Shown: positions 7,970-17,846, counted from the stretch's first letter. The stretch: DNA of 50,724 bases from an uncultured Lachnospiraceae bacterium (GCA_947589155.1 CANQBH010000013.1:1-50724); one strand, 5' to 3'. Made by a program: numbers and translations. The notes: generated by a model from the sequence alone, not told the origin.

Positions 7970-10255
7970 ATGAAAAGAGTTTCGTTCAATGAGGGCTGGC
8001 GCTGCAACGGCGCGGAGGTTCGTTTGCCCCATGACGCGCAGATTACAGAGCCGCGCGCACCGGGCGCGTCCAATGGAGGTCACGCCTATTTTCCCGGCGG
8101 GGTATATACTTATGAGAAGGTCTTTGTCGCCTCGGCGGAGTGGGAAGGGCGGGACGTCCTTGTGGAGTTCGAGGGCGTTTACAAAAACGCGTCCGTACGA
8201 TTAAACGACGGGGAGTCCGCCTTTCACCCGTATGGCTACACGGGATTTTTTGTGAAACTGGACGGGCTGCGCTATGGTGGGGAGAACACGCTCACCGTCA
8301 CGGCGGACAATTCCAAAATGCCCAACTCCCGCTGGTACTCGGGATCCGGAATCTACCGTCCGGTCTGGCTGTACGTCTGCGAAAAGGGCGGTCTGCGCCC
8401 CGAGAGTGTTCGGATCAGCACCCTGTCTATTGCGCCTGCGGTCATCCGCGTACAGTCCACCGTGCCCGTCACCGCGGAGGTGTCCGGCATCCACGGCGGG
8501 GGAACGGATTTCGAGTTGACCCTTCCGGACGCAAAACTTTGGAGCGCCGAGTCGCCAAACCTCTATACGGCGAAGGTCACTGCCGGGGAGAAGGACGAGA
8601 TGGAGATCGTCTTTGGCATACGGAAACTCGAGTGGTCGAGCAGGGGCTTTTTTGTCAATGGAAAGGAGACGCTCCTGCGTGGCGGCTGCGTCCACCATGA
8701 CAATGGAATCTTGGGCGCCGCAACCTTTGCGCAGAGTGAGGAACGACGGGTGCGCATCCTAAAGGAAAACGGTTTTAACGCGATCCGCTCCGCCCACAAT
8801 CCGGCGTCCAAGGCACTGCTGGACGCCTGTGATAAGTACGGGCTGTACGTGATGGACGAGACGTTTGATATGTGGTACAACCGCAAGAATCCCTTCGACT
8901 ACGGCTGCGACTTCGACCGATGGTGGGAAAAGGATACGGCCGCCATGGTGGAACGGGACTATAACCATCCGAGCGTCATCATGTATTCCATCGGAAACGA
9001 GGTGGCGGAGCCCGCCGAGGAGAAGGGACTTGCGGCGGGACGCCGTATGGTGGAACTGTGCCACAAGTTGGATTCTACCCGCCCCGTAACCTGCGGGACG
9101 AATTTGATGATCATGGCGCGCGCCGCCAAGGGACAGGGTATTTATCAGGACGGTGAGCAGACGACCGGCGCAGAGGCGAAGCAGAAGGAAGGCGGCAACG
9201 CATCGCTCGCGTTCAACATGATGGCGAGTTTTGTCGGCTCCGGCATGAACAAGGGCGGCAACTCGCCAAAGGTGGACGCGCTGACTACGCCGTTTCTGGA
9301 CAGCCTCGACATCGCGGGATACAACTACGCCTCCGGCCGTTACCCGCTTGAGGGGAAAGCCCATCCGGAGCGGGTGCTGTTCGGTTCCGAGACATTCCCG
9401 CAGGATATCTGGAAAAACTGGGAGATGGTAAAAAAATATCCCTACCTCATCGGCGATTTCATGTGGACGGCGTGGGACTACCTTGGCGAGGCGGGAATCG
9501 GCGCGTGGAGTTACACCAGCGGTATGCCGTTTAACCGTCCCTACCCGTGGCTTTTGGCGGGGGCGGGCGTCATCGACATTACCGGCGTTCCGGACGGAAG
9601 TTGCAAGTACGCATCCACCGTTTGGGGGCTCGAGGAAAATCCGGTCATTGCCGTGCGCCCCGTGAACCATCCCGGCGTGCGCCCTGCGAAGTCCGTCTGG
9701 CGCGGAACCAACGCCATCCTGTCGTGGAGTTGGGACGGCTGCGCGGGGAACAAGGCGACCGTGGAGGTGTATTCCGACAAGGCTGCCGTGGAACTTTTTA
9801 TCAATGGAAAAAGCAGCGGGAAAAAGAAGGTGCGGGAGTGCAAAGCCATCTTCAATGTGCGCTACGCCTCCGGAAATGTCACCGCCGTGGCGTATGACAG
9901 TACCGGCAGAGAGGCGGGGCGCAGCGAACTCGTTTCGGCGGAAGGTCCCGTGCGGCTCGTTCTGCGGACGGAGACAGAGCGGGTGCAGCCCGGAGATATC
10001 GTCTACGTTCCCGTGACGGTCGAGGATAAAAACGGCATCGTGGAGTCCAATGCCGACCGGCAGGTCACTGTCCATATGGAGGGCGGGGAACTGCTGGCGT
10101 TCGGGAGCGCCAATCCTTGCACGGAGGAGAGTTACCATACCGGCGTTTTCACCACCTACTACGGCAGGGCACTGGCGGTGATCAGGGCGGGGCAGGCAGG
10201 AACCATGTGTATTCGGGCGACGGACGGCGTTGGAGCCGCTGAACTTCATCTGTGA
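7970..10255 (+). CDS. Glycoside hydrolase family 2 (beta-galactosidase-like)
   Basis: The 761-residue protein has the GH2 plan: N-terminal sugar-binding jelly roll (about 1-150, NSRWYSGSGIYRPVWL), immunoglobulin-like domain, TIM barrel from about residue 215, and C-terminal beta domains. The acid/base is Glu344 in YSIGNEV and the nucleophile Glu474 in FGSETFP. LRGGCVHHDNG and IRSAHNP are typical of the beta-galactosidase branch. No signal peptide is present. Start: AGGAGAGGAG upstream of ATG. It follows the GH3 gene by 18 bp and precedes the classical GH3 by 31 bp, so the three are co-transcribed. Beta-galactosidase is favoured by similarity; other beta-glycosides are possible. Confidence 0.93.
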   Translation: MKRVSFNEGWRCNGAEVRLPHDAQITEPRAPGASNGGHAYFPGGVYTYEKVFVASAEWEGRDVLVEFEGVYKNASVRLNDGESAFHPYGYTGFFVKLDGLRYGGENTLTVTADNSKMPNSRWYSGSGIYRPVWLYVCEKGGLRPESVRISTLSIAPAVIRVQSTVPVTAEVSGIHGGGTDFELTLPDAKLWSAESPNLYTAKVTAGEKDEMEIVFGIRKLEWSSRGFFVNGKETLLRGGCVHHDNGILGAATFAQSEERRVRILKENGFNAIRSAHNPASKALLDACDKYGLYVMDETFDMWYNRKNPFDYGCDFDRWWEKDTAAMVERDYNHPSVIMYSIGNEVAEPAEEKGLAAGRRMVELCHKLDSTRPVTCGTNLMIMARAAKGQGIYQDGEQTTGAEAKQKEGGNASLAFNMMASFVGSGMNKGGNSPKVDALTTPFLDSLDIAGYNYASGRYPLEGKAHPERVLFGSETFPQDIWKNWEMVKKYPYLIGDFMWTAWDYLGEAGIGAWSYTSGMPFNRPYPWLLAGAGVIDITGVPDGSCKYASTVWGLEENPVIAVRPVNHPGVRPAKSVWRGTNAILSWSWDGCAGNKATVEVYSDKAAVELFINGKSSGKKKVRECKAIFNVRYASGNVTAVAYDSTGREAGRSELVSAEGPVRLVLRTETERVQPGDIVYVPVTVEDKNGIVESNADRQVTVHMEGGELLAFGSANPCTEESYHTGVFTTYYGRALAVIRAGQAGTMCIRATDGVGAAELHL

Positions 10256-10286
10256 TCGGTCGGACAGGAGCGGAAAGGAGAAAAAT

Positions 10287-12677
10287 ATGGAAAAATATAG
10301 GAATCCGGCGCTGCCGGTAGAGGAGCGGGTGGAGGATCTGATGGGGCGCATGACGCTTCGGGAAAAGGTGCTCCAACTCACATGCGTCTACGGTTATGGC
10401 GGAATGATCGACATGAGCCAGTTGGGGGACGGCATCGGGCAGGTCGGGATGAGTTGCGGGAAGATGACGCCGGAGGAAAATGTGGAACTGGTCAACGCCG
10501 TACAGAAATATCTGACGGAGGAGACGAGACTCGGCATTCCGGCGCTGTTTCATGTGGAGACGTTAAACGGCGGCTCCTTAGCGCAGGCGACCACCTATCC
10601 GATCCCGCTCGGGCTGGCGGCGTCTTTTGACGACGGGCTGGTCAACGAGATGGGCGGGCAGATCCGAAGCGAGATGGTGGCGACCGGACAGAAAATGGCG
10701 CTGGCGCCGGTTCTGGACATCTCCCGCGATCCCCGTTGGGGCAGGCAGTGCGAGACTTACGGGGAATGTCCGACCTTGACCGCTGCGATGGGCAGCGCCT
10801 ATATCAGCGGCATTCAGGGGGATGCCGGATCAGAGGGGATGTCCGCCTGCGCAAAGCATTTTCTGGGGTACTCCGCGAGCGAGGGCGGACTTAATATGTC
10901 CGGAGCGCACATTGGTCCGCGGGAACTTCAGGAGGTCTATGCTAAGCCTTTTGCCGCCGCTATCCAGAACGCCGGGCTAAAAGGCGTCATGAACTGCTAC
11001 CTCGCGGTGGACGGCGAGCCCGTCGTGGGGATGAAGAAATATCTCACCGATCTCCTGCGCGGCGAGTTGGGCTTTGAAGGTCTGGTCGTGGCGGACTACT
11101 GCTCTATCGACAAACTGAGTGATACCTTTGGCGTCGCGAAGGATGTGGCGGAGGCGGGCGCGATGGCGCTCGAGGCGGGTCTTGACGTGGAGACGCCGCT
11201 GCGGACCTGTATGAACGACGAGTTCATCCGTCGCGTGGAGACGGGGGAGATACCTGTGGAATTGGTGGACACGGCGCTACGGCGTCACCTGAAACTCAAG
11301 TTTGAACTGGGGCTGTTCGAGCATCCGTACGCGGACATGGAGGCTGTGAAGCGGACCTACCGCAGCAAGGCGCACAGCGATACGGCGTACCGGCTTGCCT
11401 GCGAGAGTATGGTGCTTCTCAAGAACGAGGACGGGATCCTTCCGCTGCGGGACAAAAAGCGGATCGCGGTCATCGGCCCGAATGCGGACGCGCTTCGCCC
11501 GCTGTTCGGCTCCTACACCTATCCATCCTTCTATACGGGTATGCGCAACGTACTCGTCGGAAGCGCCCAGAGCATGGGACAGGAGGGCGTCGAGGCGCAG
11601 GAGGAGCAGAAGAAGTTCTTACAGCAGATGGTTTCGCGCATGCCGGAGGTCGAGGAGTTGATCCGCGGCGACTATCCGGACGCAGAGAGCGTGCTTGCGG
11701 CAGTGACCAAGGCCGCTCCGTCGGACATGCAGATCGACTATGCGCGGGGCTGCGACAATCTGGATGAGGATGAGAGCGGATTTGCCGAGGCTCTGGAAAA
11801 AGCGGCATCGAGCGATGTGATCCTCTATGTCTGCGGCGGGCGCAACGGCTCGGACGACGGCTGTACGATGGGCGAGAACGTGGACGCCTGCAACATAGGT
11901 CTGCCCGGCTGTCAGGACAAACTGATGCGCGTCCTCGGCGAGACAGGCAAGCCTCTTGTCATCGTGCACATGGACGGACGCTCGCTCTCCAGCGTGTGGG
12001 CGGTGGAGCACGCCGCGGCGATCCTCGAGGCGTGGCATCCCGGACAGAGGGGTGCGCAGGCGGTCGCGGACACTCTGTTCGGCGTCAATAACCCCGGCGG
12101 CAAACTGCCGGTAACGGCGCTGCGCCACGCGGGACAGGTTCCGGTTTACGCAGAGCAGCCGCGGGGCAGCGGCGTTCTTGGGCGGGGACGCGGTAACAAT
12201 AACATCACGCAGGGCTATGTGGACGAGCCGGGCTTTCCGCTTTATCCTTTTGGTTTCGGACTGTCCTACACGGATTTCGAGATCGCGGACTGCCGCGTAT
12301 CCGGCACGGAAATAGCGTCCGACGGAAGCGTGGATGTGTCCTGCCGCGTGACCAATACCGGCGGTACTGCGGGCTCGGAGGTGATCCAACTCTACTTTAC
12401 GGACAAGATGGCGAGCGTGATACGTCCGAACAAGGAACTCGCGGGCTTTGTGCGCGTGACGCTTCAGCCGGGCGAGAGCAGAGAGGTCCGTTTCCGCTTC
12501 TACGCCGACGAGTCGGCGTTCCTCGACCGTCAGTTCCGGTGGACGGTGGAAGCGGGGGACGTGGAACTTCTGATGGGGAACTCCTCGGCGAACCTCGTGT
12601 CAGCGGGGACGGTGCGCGTGACCGATTCCGCACAGTTTGCGCACGGGCGGAGACATTACTTCGCTGAGTGCGTTTAG
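10287..12677 (+). CDS. Glycoside hydrolase family 3, classical domain order
   Basis: The 796-residue enzyme has the standard order: TIM barrel (about 1-340), alpha/beta sandwich (about 370-620) and fibronectin-III-like domain (about 690-770). It opens with NPALPVEERVEDLMGRMTL, usual for GH3 beta-glucosidases and beta-xylosidases. The KH motif is in CAKHFLGY, and the nucleophile is Asp270 in VVADYCSID, so the common SDW reads ADY. The start at 10287 has AAAGGAG seven bases upstream; an in-frame ATG 19 codons earlier overlaps the GH2 gene end and is less likely. It is the third enzyme of the operon and lacks a signal peptide. Its different architecture from the first gene suggests a different linkage preference. 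Confidence 0.93.
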   Translation: MEKYRNPALPVEERVEDLMGRMTLREKVLQLTCVYGYGGMIDMSQLGDGIGQVGMSCGKMTPEENVELVNAVQKYLTEETRLGIPALFHVETLNGGSLAQATTYPIPLGLAASFDDGLVNEMGGQIRSEMVATGQKMALAPVLDISRDPRWGRQCETYGECPTLTAAMGSAYISGIQGDAGSEGMSACAKHFLGYSASEGGLNMSGAHIGPRELQEVYAKPFAAAIQNAGLKGVMNCYLAVDGEPVVGMKKYLTDLLRGELGFEGLVVADYCSIDKLSDTFGVAKDVAEAGAMALEAGLDVETPLRTCMNDEFIRRVETGEIPVELVDTALRRHLKLKFELGLFEHPYADMEAVKRTYRSKAHSDTAYRLACESMVLLKNEDGILPLRDKKRIAVIGPNADALRPLFGSYTYPSFYTGMRNVLVGSAQSMGQEGVEAQEEQKKFLQQMVSRMPEVEELIRGDYPDAESVLAAVTKAAPSDMQIDYARGCDNLDEDESGFAEALEKAASSDVILYVCGGRNGSDDGCTMGENVDACNIGLPGCQDKLMRVLGETGKPLVIVHMDGRSLSSVWAVEHAAAILEAWHPGQRGAQAVADTLFGVNNPGGKLPVTALRHAGQVPVYAEQPRGSGVLGRGRGNNNITQGYVDEPGFPLYPFGFGLSYTDFEIADCRVSGTEIASDGSVDVSCRVTNTGGTAGSEVIQLYFTDKMASVIRPNKELAGFVRVTLQPGESREVRFRFYADESAFLDRQFRWTVEAGDVELLMGNSSANLVSAGTVRVTDSAQFAHGRRHYFAECV

Positions 12678-12692
12678 AAGCGGTTTTCGAGG

Positions 12693-12717
12693 GGCGGCGG
12701 CATATGCCGCCGCCTTT
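12693..12717 (+). terminator. Palindromic hairpin after the GH3-GH2-GH3 operon
   Basis: A perfect 22-bp GC-rich palindrome (12693-12714, centre CATATG) begins about 15 bases after the GH3 stop codon and is followed by TTTG. It probably terminates the hydrolase operon, although its T-tract is short. Confidence 0.5.
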
Positions 12718-12770
12718 GCTTGATTTTATAGGCATATACCGTGCACGATCTTATTTTTTCTTACCGGAAA

Positions 12771-12835
12771 ATTCATACACCGTTGACAATATTCGTACAT
12801 CATTGATATTTTTGCGGAAGTTTCTCCAATATAAT
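12771..12835 (+). promoter_or_regulatory. Tandem AraC-type operator and promoter before the symporter
   Basis: Half-sites ACACCGTTGACA (12777-12788) and ACATCATTGATA (12797-12808) are 20 bp apart, the same phase as at 5207-5238. The -10 box TATAAT (12830-12835) lies 21 bp after the second half-site, against 22 bp at the hydrolase promoter. No -35 hexamer is properly spaced from it. This places hydrolases and transporter of cluster 1 under the same regulator, presumably the 3987-5216 product. Confidence 0.75.
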
Positions 12836-12890
12836 TTCTTTATAAGGCACAATAGTCTGTTTCGTGAAAACATCCGAAGGAGGAGAAACT

Positions 12891-14345
12891 ATGAAAAGTA
12901 AGGAAAAAAATCCGGATAAACTTGGTTTCAAGGATTATCTGGGAACGATCCTGATGGGCACCACGGACGCGCTGGGCGCCGGTATTATGTCAGGGTTGTT
13001 TATGATGTATCTGACGGACTACGCGGGCATCGGCAAGTGGGGCGCGATCCTTGGGTCCGCGCTTTTAATGTTCGCGAGGCTTTTTGACGCGGTCAACGAC
13101 CCGTTGGAGGGCTGGATCATGGACCGCGCGAAGGTGGGAAAGTACGGCAAATACCGCCCGTTTATCTTCCTGAGCATCCTGCTCTCATTTGTCGGAGTCA
13201 CGGGACTTTTCGCCCTGCCCTCCGGACTGAACAGCAGTCCGGTGCTCATCTGTGTCTGGGTGCTGCTGTTCTATCTGCTCTACGATGTCGGCGCGTCCTT
13301 TTTCGCACCCAATCTGGTCTACCGTACACTGACGCTGGATCCCAATGAGCGCGGCAAACTGCTGGTTGGTCCACGTCTTTACAGCATGGTCATCTCGATG
13401 ATCTGCGCGTCGTTCCTCGCGATCATCAACGGCGTCAACGCGTCCATCAACAACATGCACATTGCCTTTGCGCTCACGGTGGGCGGAAGCATGATCCTCA
13501 CATGCGTGGTTTCAGTGATCGGTGTTTCCGTTCTTCGCGAAAGACATCATGTGGAGCGGGAGAAGGAGGATAATGTAAAGATCACGGATATTTTCCGTCT
13601 TCTCCGGGATAACGGCGCCCTTCGGGTCAAGGTTCTGGACGCCCTGTTTTCCGGCTTTATCTGGACGTTCCTGTTTGCCACGATGGCGTACTATGTGAAA
13701 TGGGCTTACTGCGCAGACCTGACCACCGGCGCGGTGGATACCGGGAAACTTGGACTGCTCACCATGCTTTCTTCCATGTTGATGATGATGCCGCTTCTTC
13801 TCGGGACGGTGATCGCCGGTCCGATCATGAAGAAGATCGGTTCCCCGATCCGATTCCACAAGATCTTGATCTTAATGCAGGCAGTCCCTTGTCTAGTGCT
13901 TTTTGTCCTGCATATCCTCGGAATCCTCTCGCGGAGTTTTGTGCCGTTCTTCCTGTGCGCGCTGGTTGTCACGCTGGCGATCGGCATGGACTACATACCC
14001 GGCGAGACGCTGAACATCGAGGTCATGGACTATGAGATCTACCGCAGCGGCAAGGACCGCTCGGCGCTGTGCAATGCCTGCAACAAGTTCCTCCAAAAGG
14101 CACAGTCGGCAGTTTCCAGCGGCATGATCGGCATTATTCTTGTGGCGATTGGCTATGAGGTGGATTCCGCGACTGACACCTACCTTGGCGACTTGTCCTC
14201 AATTCCGACGATGCTCACATGGTTCGTTGTTATCATGGGTCTGATCCCCGGCATTTTGGGCGTCATCTCTTACCTGATCCTGCGCAAGTACCCGGTGACG
14301 GATGAGATCCGCACCGCTATGGCAAATAAGAAAGAAGGGCAGTAG
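12891..14345 (+). CDS. GPH-family (MelB-like) sugar symporter, cluster 1
   Basis: This 484-residue membrane protein with about 12 hydrophobic segments belongs to the glycoside-pentoside-hexuronide cation symporter family. The conserved loop after the second segment reads ARLFDAVNDPLEGWIMDR, carrying the family Asp motif, followed by KYGKYRPFIF. The start at 12891 has AAGGAGG eight bases upstream; an ATG nine codons earlier lacks one. It would import a small glycoside or oligosaccharide with Na+ or H+. It has its own copy of the cluster 1 operator and ends at a strong terminator. Confidence 0.92.
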   Translation: MKSKEKNPDKLGFKDYLGTILMGTTDALGAGIMSGLFMMYLTDYAGIGKWGAILGSALLMFARLFDAVNDPLEGWIMDRAKVGKYGKYRPFIFLSILLSFVGVTGLFALPSGLNSSPVLICVWVLLFYLLYDVGASFFAPNLVYRTLTLDPNERGKLLVGPRLYSMVISMICASFLAIINGVNASINNMHIAFALTVGGSMILTCVVSVIGVSVLRERHHVEREKEDNVKITDIFRLLRDNGALRVKVLDALFSGFIWTFLFATMAYYVKWAYCADLTTGAVDTGKLGLLTMLSSMLMMMPLLLGTVIAGPIMKKIGSPIRFHKILILMQAVPCLVLFVLHILGILSRSFVPFFLCALVVTLAIGMDYIPGETLNIEVMDYEIYRSGKDRSALCNACNKFLQKAQSAVSSGMIGIILVAIGYEVDSATDTYLGDLSSIPTMLTWFVVIMGLIPGILGVISYLILRKYPVTDEIRTAMANKKEGQ

Positions 14346-14364
14346 AGACTGCCCGCCGCGGCAT

Positions 14365-14392
14365 GGGTTCCCCGAGAGGGGAACCCTTTTTT
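14365..14392 (+). terminator. Strong Rho-independent terminator after the symporter
   Basis: GGGTTCCCC (14365-14373) pairs perfectly with GGGGAACCC (14378-14386) around a four-base loop and is followed by six T residues. It separates cluster 1 from the GH3 gene at 14489. Confidence 0.92.
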
Positions 14393-14437
14393 GCCGTCAA
14401 TTTTGCGCGGAATAGAATAGTAAAACTGAATTGGATA

Positions 14438-14446
14438 TGCTATACT
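14438..14446 (+). promoter_or_regulatory. Extended -10 promoter for the 14489 GH3 gene
   Basis: TG-C-TATACT (TG at 14438, -10 box 14441-14446) lies 42 bp before the start codon. There is no convincing -35 and no copy of the cluster 1 half-sites, so this gene is probably regulated separately from the 5369 operon. Confidence 0.5.
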
Positions 14447-14488
14447 TCAAAATAAGGTGACGGAACGGCTTGCAAATAAGGAGGAACT

Positions 14489-16930
14489 ATGACAGCAATG
14501 AACGACTACGAACAAAAGCACAACGCATTTCTGCGGGAACATGGCGCGGAATGTACGGTTCTGTTAAAGAAAGACGGAAACTTTCCGCTGGAAAACGCCG
14601 GACGCATAGCGCTTTTCGGAAGCGGCGCAAGGAATACGATCAAAGGGGGCACGGGCTCCGGAGAAGTCAATTCGCGGTTTTTCGTGACCGTGGAGCAGGG
14701 ACTCCGTGAGGCCGGATTTACGATCACTTCCGACGGATGGATGCAGGCGTATGAGGAAGAAAAGCAAAAGGCGAAAGAGCGTTATATGAAAGAACTCAAG
14801 GCCGAGGCGAAGGAACGCCGTCAGCATGTGCTGATGATCGCCATGGGCTGCGTGGTGCCGGAGCCGGAGTATGATCTTCCGCTGGAAGGAGAAGGCGATA
14901 CGGCGGTGTATGTATTGTCAAGAATCTCGGGCGAGGGCGCCGACCGCGACCCTGAGCCGGGCGATATCCGGTTATCGCAGACGGAGATCCGCGACATCTT
15001 AGCCTGCGATCAAAAATACAAAAATTTCATGCTGGTCGTCAACACGGGCGGCGTCGTCGATCTTTCGCCGGTGAAGGACGTGGGAAATATCCTGCTGCTC
15101 TCCCAGCTTGGCGTTATGACCGGCCATATTCTGGCGGACATCCTGCTCGGCAAGCAGACGCCTTCCGGAAAACTTGCGACGACATGGAGCGCATGGGAGG
15201 ATTACCCTTCCGAGATCGAATTTGGCGAAAAAGACGATACCTGCTATAAGGAAGGGATCTATGTGGGATACCGATACTTTGATACCGTAGGAAAGGAGCC
15301 GCTGTATCCGTTCGGCTACGGCCTGTCCTATACGGAATTTGCGTTGCGCCCGGGCGAAGTTTCTCTCGAAGGCGACCGCGTCAGCGTGACGGCGGACGTA
15401 AAGAATACGGGAAAATATGCCGGAAAGGAAGTGGCGCAGTTATACATATCCCTTCCGGAAGGCAGACTGGACGAGCCGTATCAGGTCCTCTGCGGATTTG
15501 CTAAGACAAAAGACCTTGCGCCGGACGCAGAGGAACGGCTTACGATTTCTTTTTCCATGCGCGACATCGCGCCTTACGACGAGGCGTCCGCGCGTTATAT
15601 TCTGGAAGCCGGCGCGTATGTGCTGCGGATCGGTACAAGCAGCAGGGATACTGCGATCTGCGGCTGTATCCGCATCGAGGAGGAGATCACGGTCCTGCAG
15701 GCCAGGAACGTCCTTGGAGCGTCCGGCTTCTCTGATCTGCGGATAAAGGATAAGGTCGTCGGAAGTCCGGCGGACGCGCTGCCGGAAGGCTGCCCGGTGC
15801 TGACGCTGCCAAAGGACGCGGTCGCTGTCCGGCAGGTCGACTATGCGCGCGCTTACGAGACGGATCCTGTCGTGGAAAAACTGCCGGACGACCAGTTGAT
15901 CAAGATGAATCTGGGGGCGTTCAATGCAAAGGGAGGCGTGGCTTCCATCATCGGCAACGCGGGCTTCACGGTCGCGGGCGCCGCGGGGCAGACGTCGATG
16001 GAAGCGGCGGCCTACGGGATACCGTCTCTTGTCATGGCCGACGGCCCGGCGGGGCTGCGGCTGAGCCGGAACTACGCGGTAGACGCGCAGGGCGGGATCC
16101 ATTCCCTCGAGATGAGTATGCCGCAGTCGATCGTGGATTTCATGTCCAAACCGCTCAAAAAGATCATGGGATGGATGACCTACAAGCCGAAAAAAAGCGA
16201 TACGGTTAAGGAACAGTTTGCCACGGCGATCCCGATCGGGACGGCGCTTGCCCAGAGTTTCAACCTTGCGCTGGCGGAAGAATGCGGAAAAATGGTCGGC
16301 TTTGAGATGGAAAAATTCGGCGTACACCTGTGGCTGGCTCCGGCGCTGAATATCCACCGCAGCATCCGGTGCGGCAGGAACTTTGAATATTACAGCGAGG
16401 ATCCGCTAATCAGCGGCCTGTTCGCGGGCGCGGTGACAAAGGGCGTGCAGTCCTATCCGCATACAGGCACGACGATCAAACACTACGCGTTCAACAATCA
16501 GGAGCGGAATAGGACGCAGAACAGTTCCCGTCTGTCGGAGCGCGCCGCAAGAGAGATCTATCTGAAAGGCTTTGGGATCTGCGTCAGGACTGCGCAGCCG
16601 AAAGCCGTCATGACTTCCTATAATCTGGTAAACGGCACGCACACCAGCGAACACCGCGGCCTGATCGAAGATATCCTGCGCGCGGAATACGGCTATGAAG
16701 GCATTGTGATGACGGACTGGGTCATTGCGGGGTATGAAAATGAAAAAGACTGCAAGCATCCGGTCGCGCACGCGTATAACGTCTGCATGGCGGGCGGCGA
16801 TCTGTTTATGCCGGGATCCTTGCACGATTACAAAGAGATGGAACAGGCGCTGGCGGAAGGCCGTATCGACAGGGAGCAGCTGCGGATCAACGCGACGCGC
16901 GTGATGAAGATGGCAAAGCGCTTGGTTTAA
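14489..16930 (+). CDS. Glycoside hydrolase family 3, reversed domain order
   Basis: The 813-residue enzyme has the same reversed order as the 5369-7951 product. The sandwich domain comes first (IKGGTGSGEVNSR near residue 52), then the fibronectin-III-like domain (RLDEPYQVLCGFAKT), then the TIM barrel with MADGPAGLRLSR, GRNFEYYSEDP, TTIKHYAFNNQ and the nucleophile Asp743 in VMTDWV. No signal peptide is seen. The start has AAGGAGG five bases upstream. A methyltransferase gene follows after 34 bp and a C39-like peptidase gene after that, so it may head a mixed operon. A beta-glucosidase-type activity is most likely; the substrate is unknown. Confidence 0.92.
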   Translation: MTAMNDYEQKHNAFLREHGAECTVLLKKDGNFPLENAGRIALFGSGARNTIKGGTGSGEVNSRFFVTVEQGLREAGFTITSDGWMQAYEEEKQKAKERYMKELKAEAKERRQHVLMIAMGCVVPEPEYDLPLEGEGDTAVYVLSRISGEGADRDPEPGDIRLSQTEIRDILACDQKYKNFMLVVNTGGVVDLSPVKDVGNILLLSQLGVMTGHILADILLGKQTPSGKLATTWSAWEDYPSEIEFGEKDDTCYKEGIYVGYRYFDTVGKEPLYPFGYGLSYTEFALRPGEVSLEGDRVSVTADVKNTGKYAGKEVAQLYISLPEGRLDEPYQVLCGFAKTKDLAPDAEERLTISFSMRDIAPYDEASARYILEAGAYVLRIGTSSRDTAICGCIRIEEEITVLQARNVLGASGFSDLRIKDKVVGSPADALPEGCPVLTLPKDAVAVRQVDYARAYETDPVVEKLPDDQLIKMNLGAFNAKGGVASIIGNAGFTVAGAAGQTSMEAAAYGIPSLVMADGPAGLRLSRNYAVDAQGGIHSLEMSMPQSIVDFMSKPLKKIMGWMTYKPKKSDTVKEQFATAIPIGTALAQSFNLALAEECGKMVGFEMEKFGVHLWLAPALNIHRSIRCGRNFEYYSEDPLISGLFAGAVTKGVQSYPHTGTTIKHYAFNNQERNRTQNSSRLSERAAREIYLKGFGICVRTAQPKAVMTSYNLVNGTHTSEHRGLIEDILRAEYGYEGIVMTDWVIAGYENEKDCKHPVAHAYNVCMAGGDLFMPGSLHDYKEMEQALAEGRIDREQLRINATRVMKMAKRLV

Positions 16931-16964
16931 GTCCGCTTCAGGATAAGATACGGAAAGAGAAACG

Positions 16965-17846
16965 ATGAATGTTGGCAGCAATGAAATAGCGCCGTTAAAA
17001 GACGGCCAAAACAAAGAGCAGACGGTACATAATCCGACGGATCGGCACGGACATCAGATCTGTGATTACAGCGATACCGATTATTCCGCCTTCTGGGCGG
17101 ACGGCGTGCGGGATTATGAGGACGCGGCGGAGCGTATCGCGCTCCGCAAACTCCTCGCGCCTGTTTCCGGCAGTTGTCTGGAGATCGGCGCGGGTTTCGG
17201 GCGTCTGGTCAATGAATACGCCGCGCAGTGCGACAGCGTGGTGCTGACGGATTATGCAGAACATATGCTGGATCAGGCGAGCGAACGGGTCAAGACGCTC
17301 GGGCTGGAACAGGCGGAGTGCCGCGTCCTAAACCTCTACGAACTGGACGGGCTGGACCGGCAGTTTGACAACGCCGTATGCGTGCGGGTGCTGCATCATG
17401 TGGAGGATGTGCCGGATTTTTTCCGTCAGGTCAACCGCGCCCTCCGGCCCGGCGGCTATTTCATCTTGGAATTTGCCAACAAGCGCAACCTTTTGGAGAT
17501 CTTCCGCCATCTCTTCCGGCGGTCTACGCTCGCGCCGTTTGACAGGAGGCCGACGCCGCGGGATCAGATCAACGTCTACTACGTTTTTCATCCCGCCTAT
17601 ATCAGGGAGCAGCTGCGTCGCAGCGGTTTTGTCATTGAAAAAGAACTGTCGGTATCGCTTTTCCGCAATCCGACGCTCAAGAAACTGCTGCCCGCAAAAA
17701 GGCTTGCCGCGATCGAGGATCCGCTGCAGGCCATGCCGTGGAAATTGAGCCCGAGCGTTTTTATTCGCGCAAGAAAAGCCGCGGATCTTATGGAAGCGCC
17801 GCAGGAAAAGAAACAGACGGACGGACAGGGAAAAGATGAACGATAA
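16965..17846 (+). CDS. Class I SAM-dependent methyltransferase
   Basis: In this 293-residue protein motif I is CLEIGAGFGR (71-80), followed by VLTDYAEHMLDQA (motif II) and AVCVRVLHHVEDVPDFFRQV with RPGGYFILEFANK (post-motifs), the pattern of UbiE/type 11 small-molecule methyltransferases. The methyl acceptor cannot be deduced. The C-terminal 120 residues, rich in basic and aromatic residues, may shape the acceptor site. Start: GGAAAGAGA upstream of ATG. It overlaps the following peptidase gene by 11 bases and follows the GH3 gene by 34 bp, so the three probably share a transcript. Confidence 0.87.
   Translation: MNVGSNEIAPLKDGQNKEQTVHNPTDRHGHQICDYSDTDYSAFWADGVRDYEDAAERIALRKLLAPVSGSCLEIGAGFGRLVNEYAAQCDSVVLTDYAEHMLDQASERVKTLGLEQAECRVLNLYELDGLDRQFDNAVCVRVLHHVEDVPDFFRQVNRALRPGGYFILEFANKRNLLEIFRHLFRRSTLAPFDRRPTPRDQINVYYVFHPAYIREQLRRSGFVIEKELSVSLFRNPTLKKLLPAKRLAAIEDPLQAMPWKLSPSVFIRARKAADLMEAPQEKKQTDGQGKDER

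Noticed and set aside
8759-10381. Minus-strand open frame of 540 codons
   Set aside because: It lies antisense to the GH2 gene, has no domain signature, and arises from the GC-rich third codon positions of the real gene.
15440-16357. Minus-strand open frame of 305 codons
   Set aside because: It is antisense to a clear GH3 gene and its His/Arg-rich composition is typical of shadow frames.
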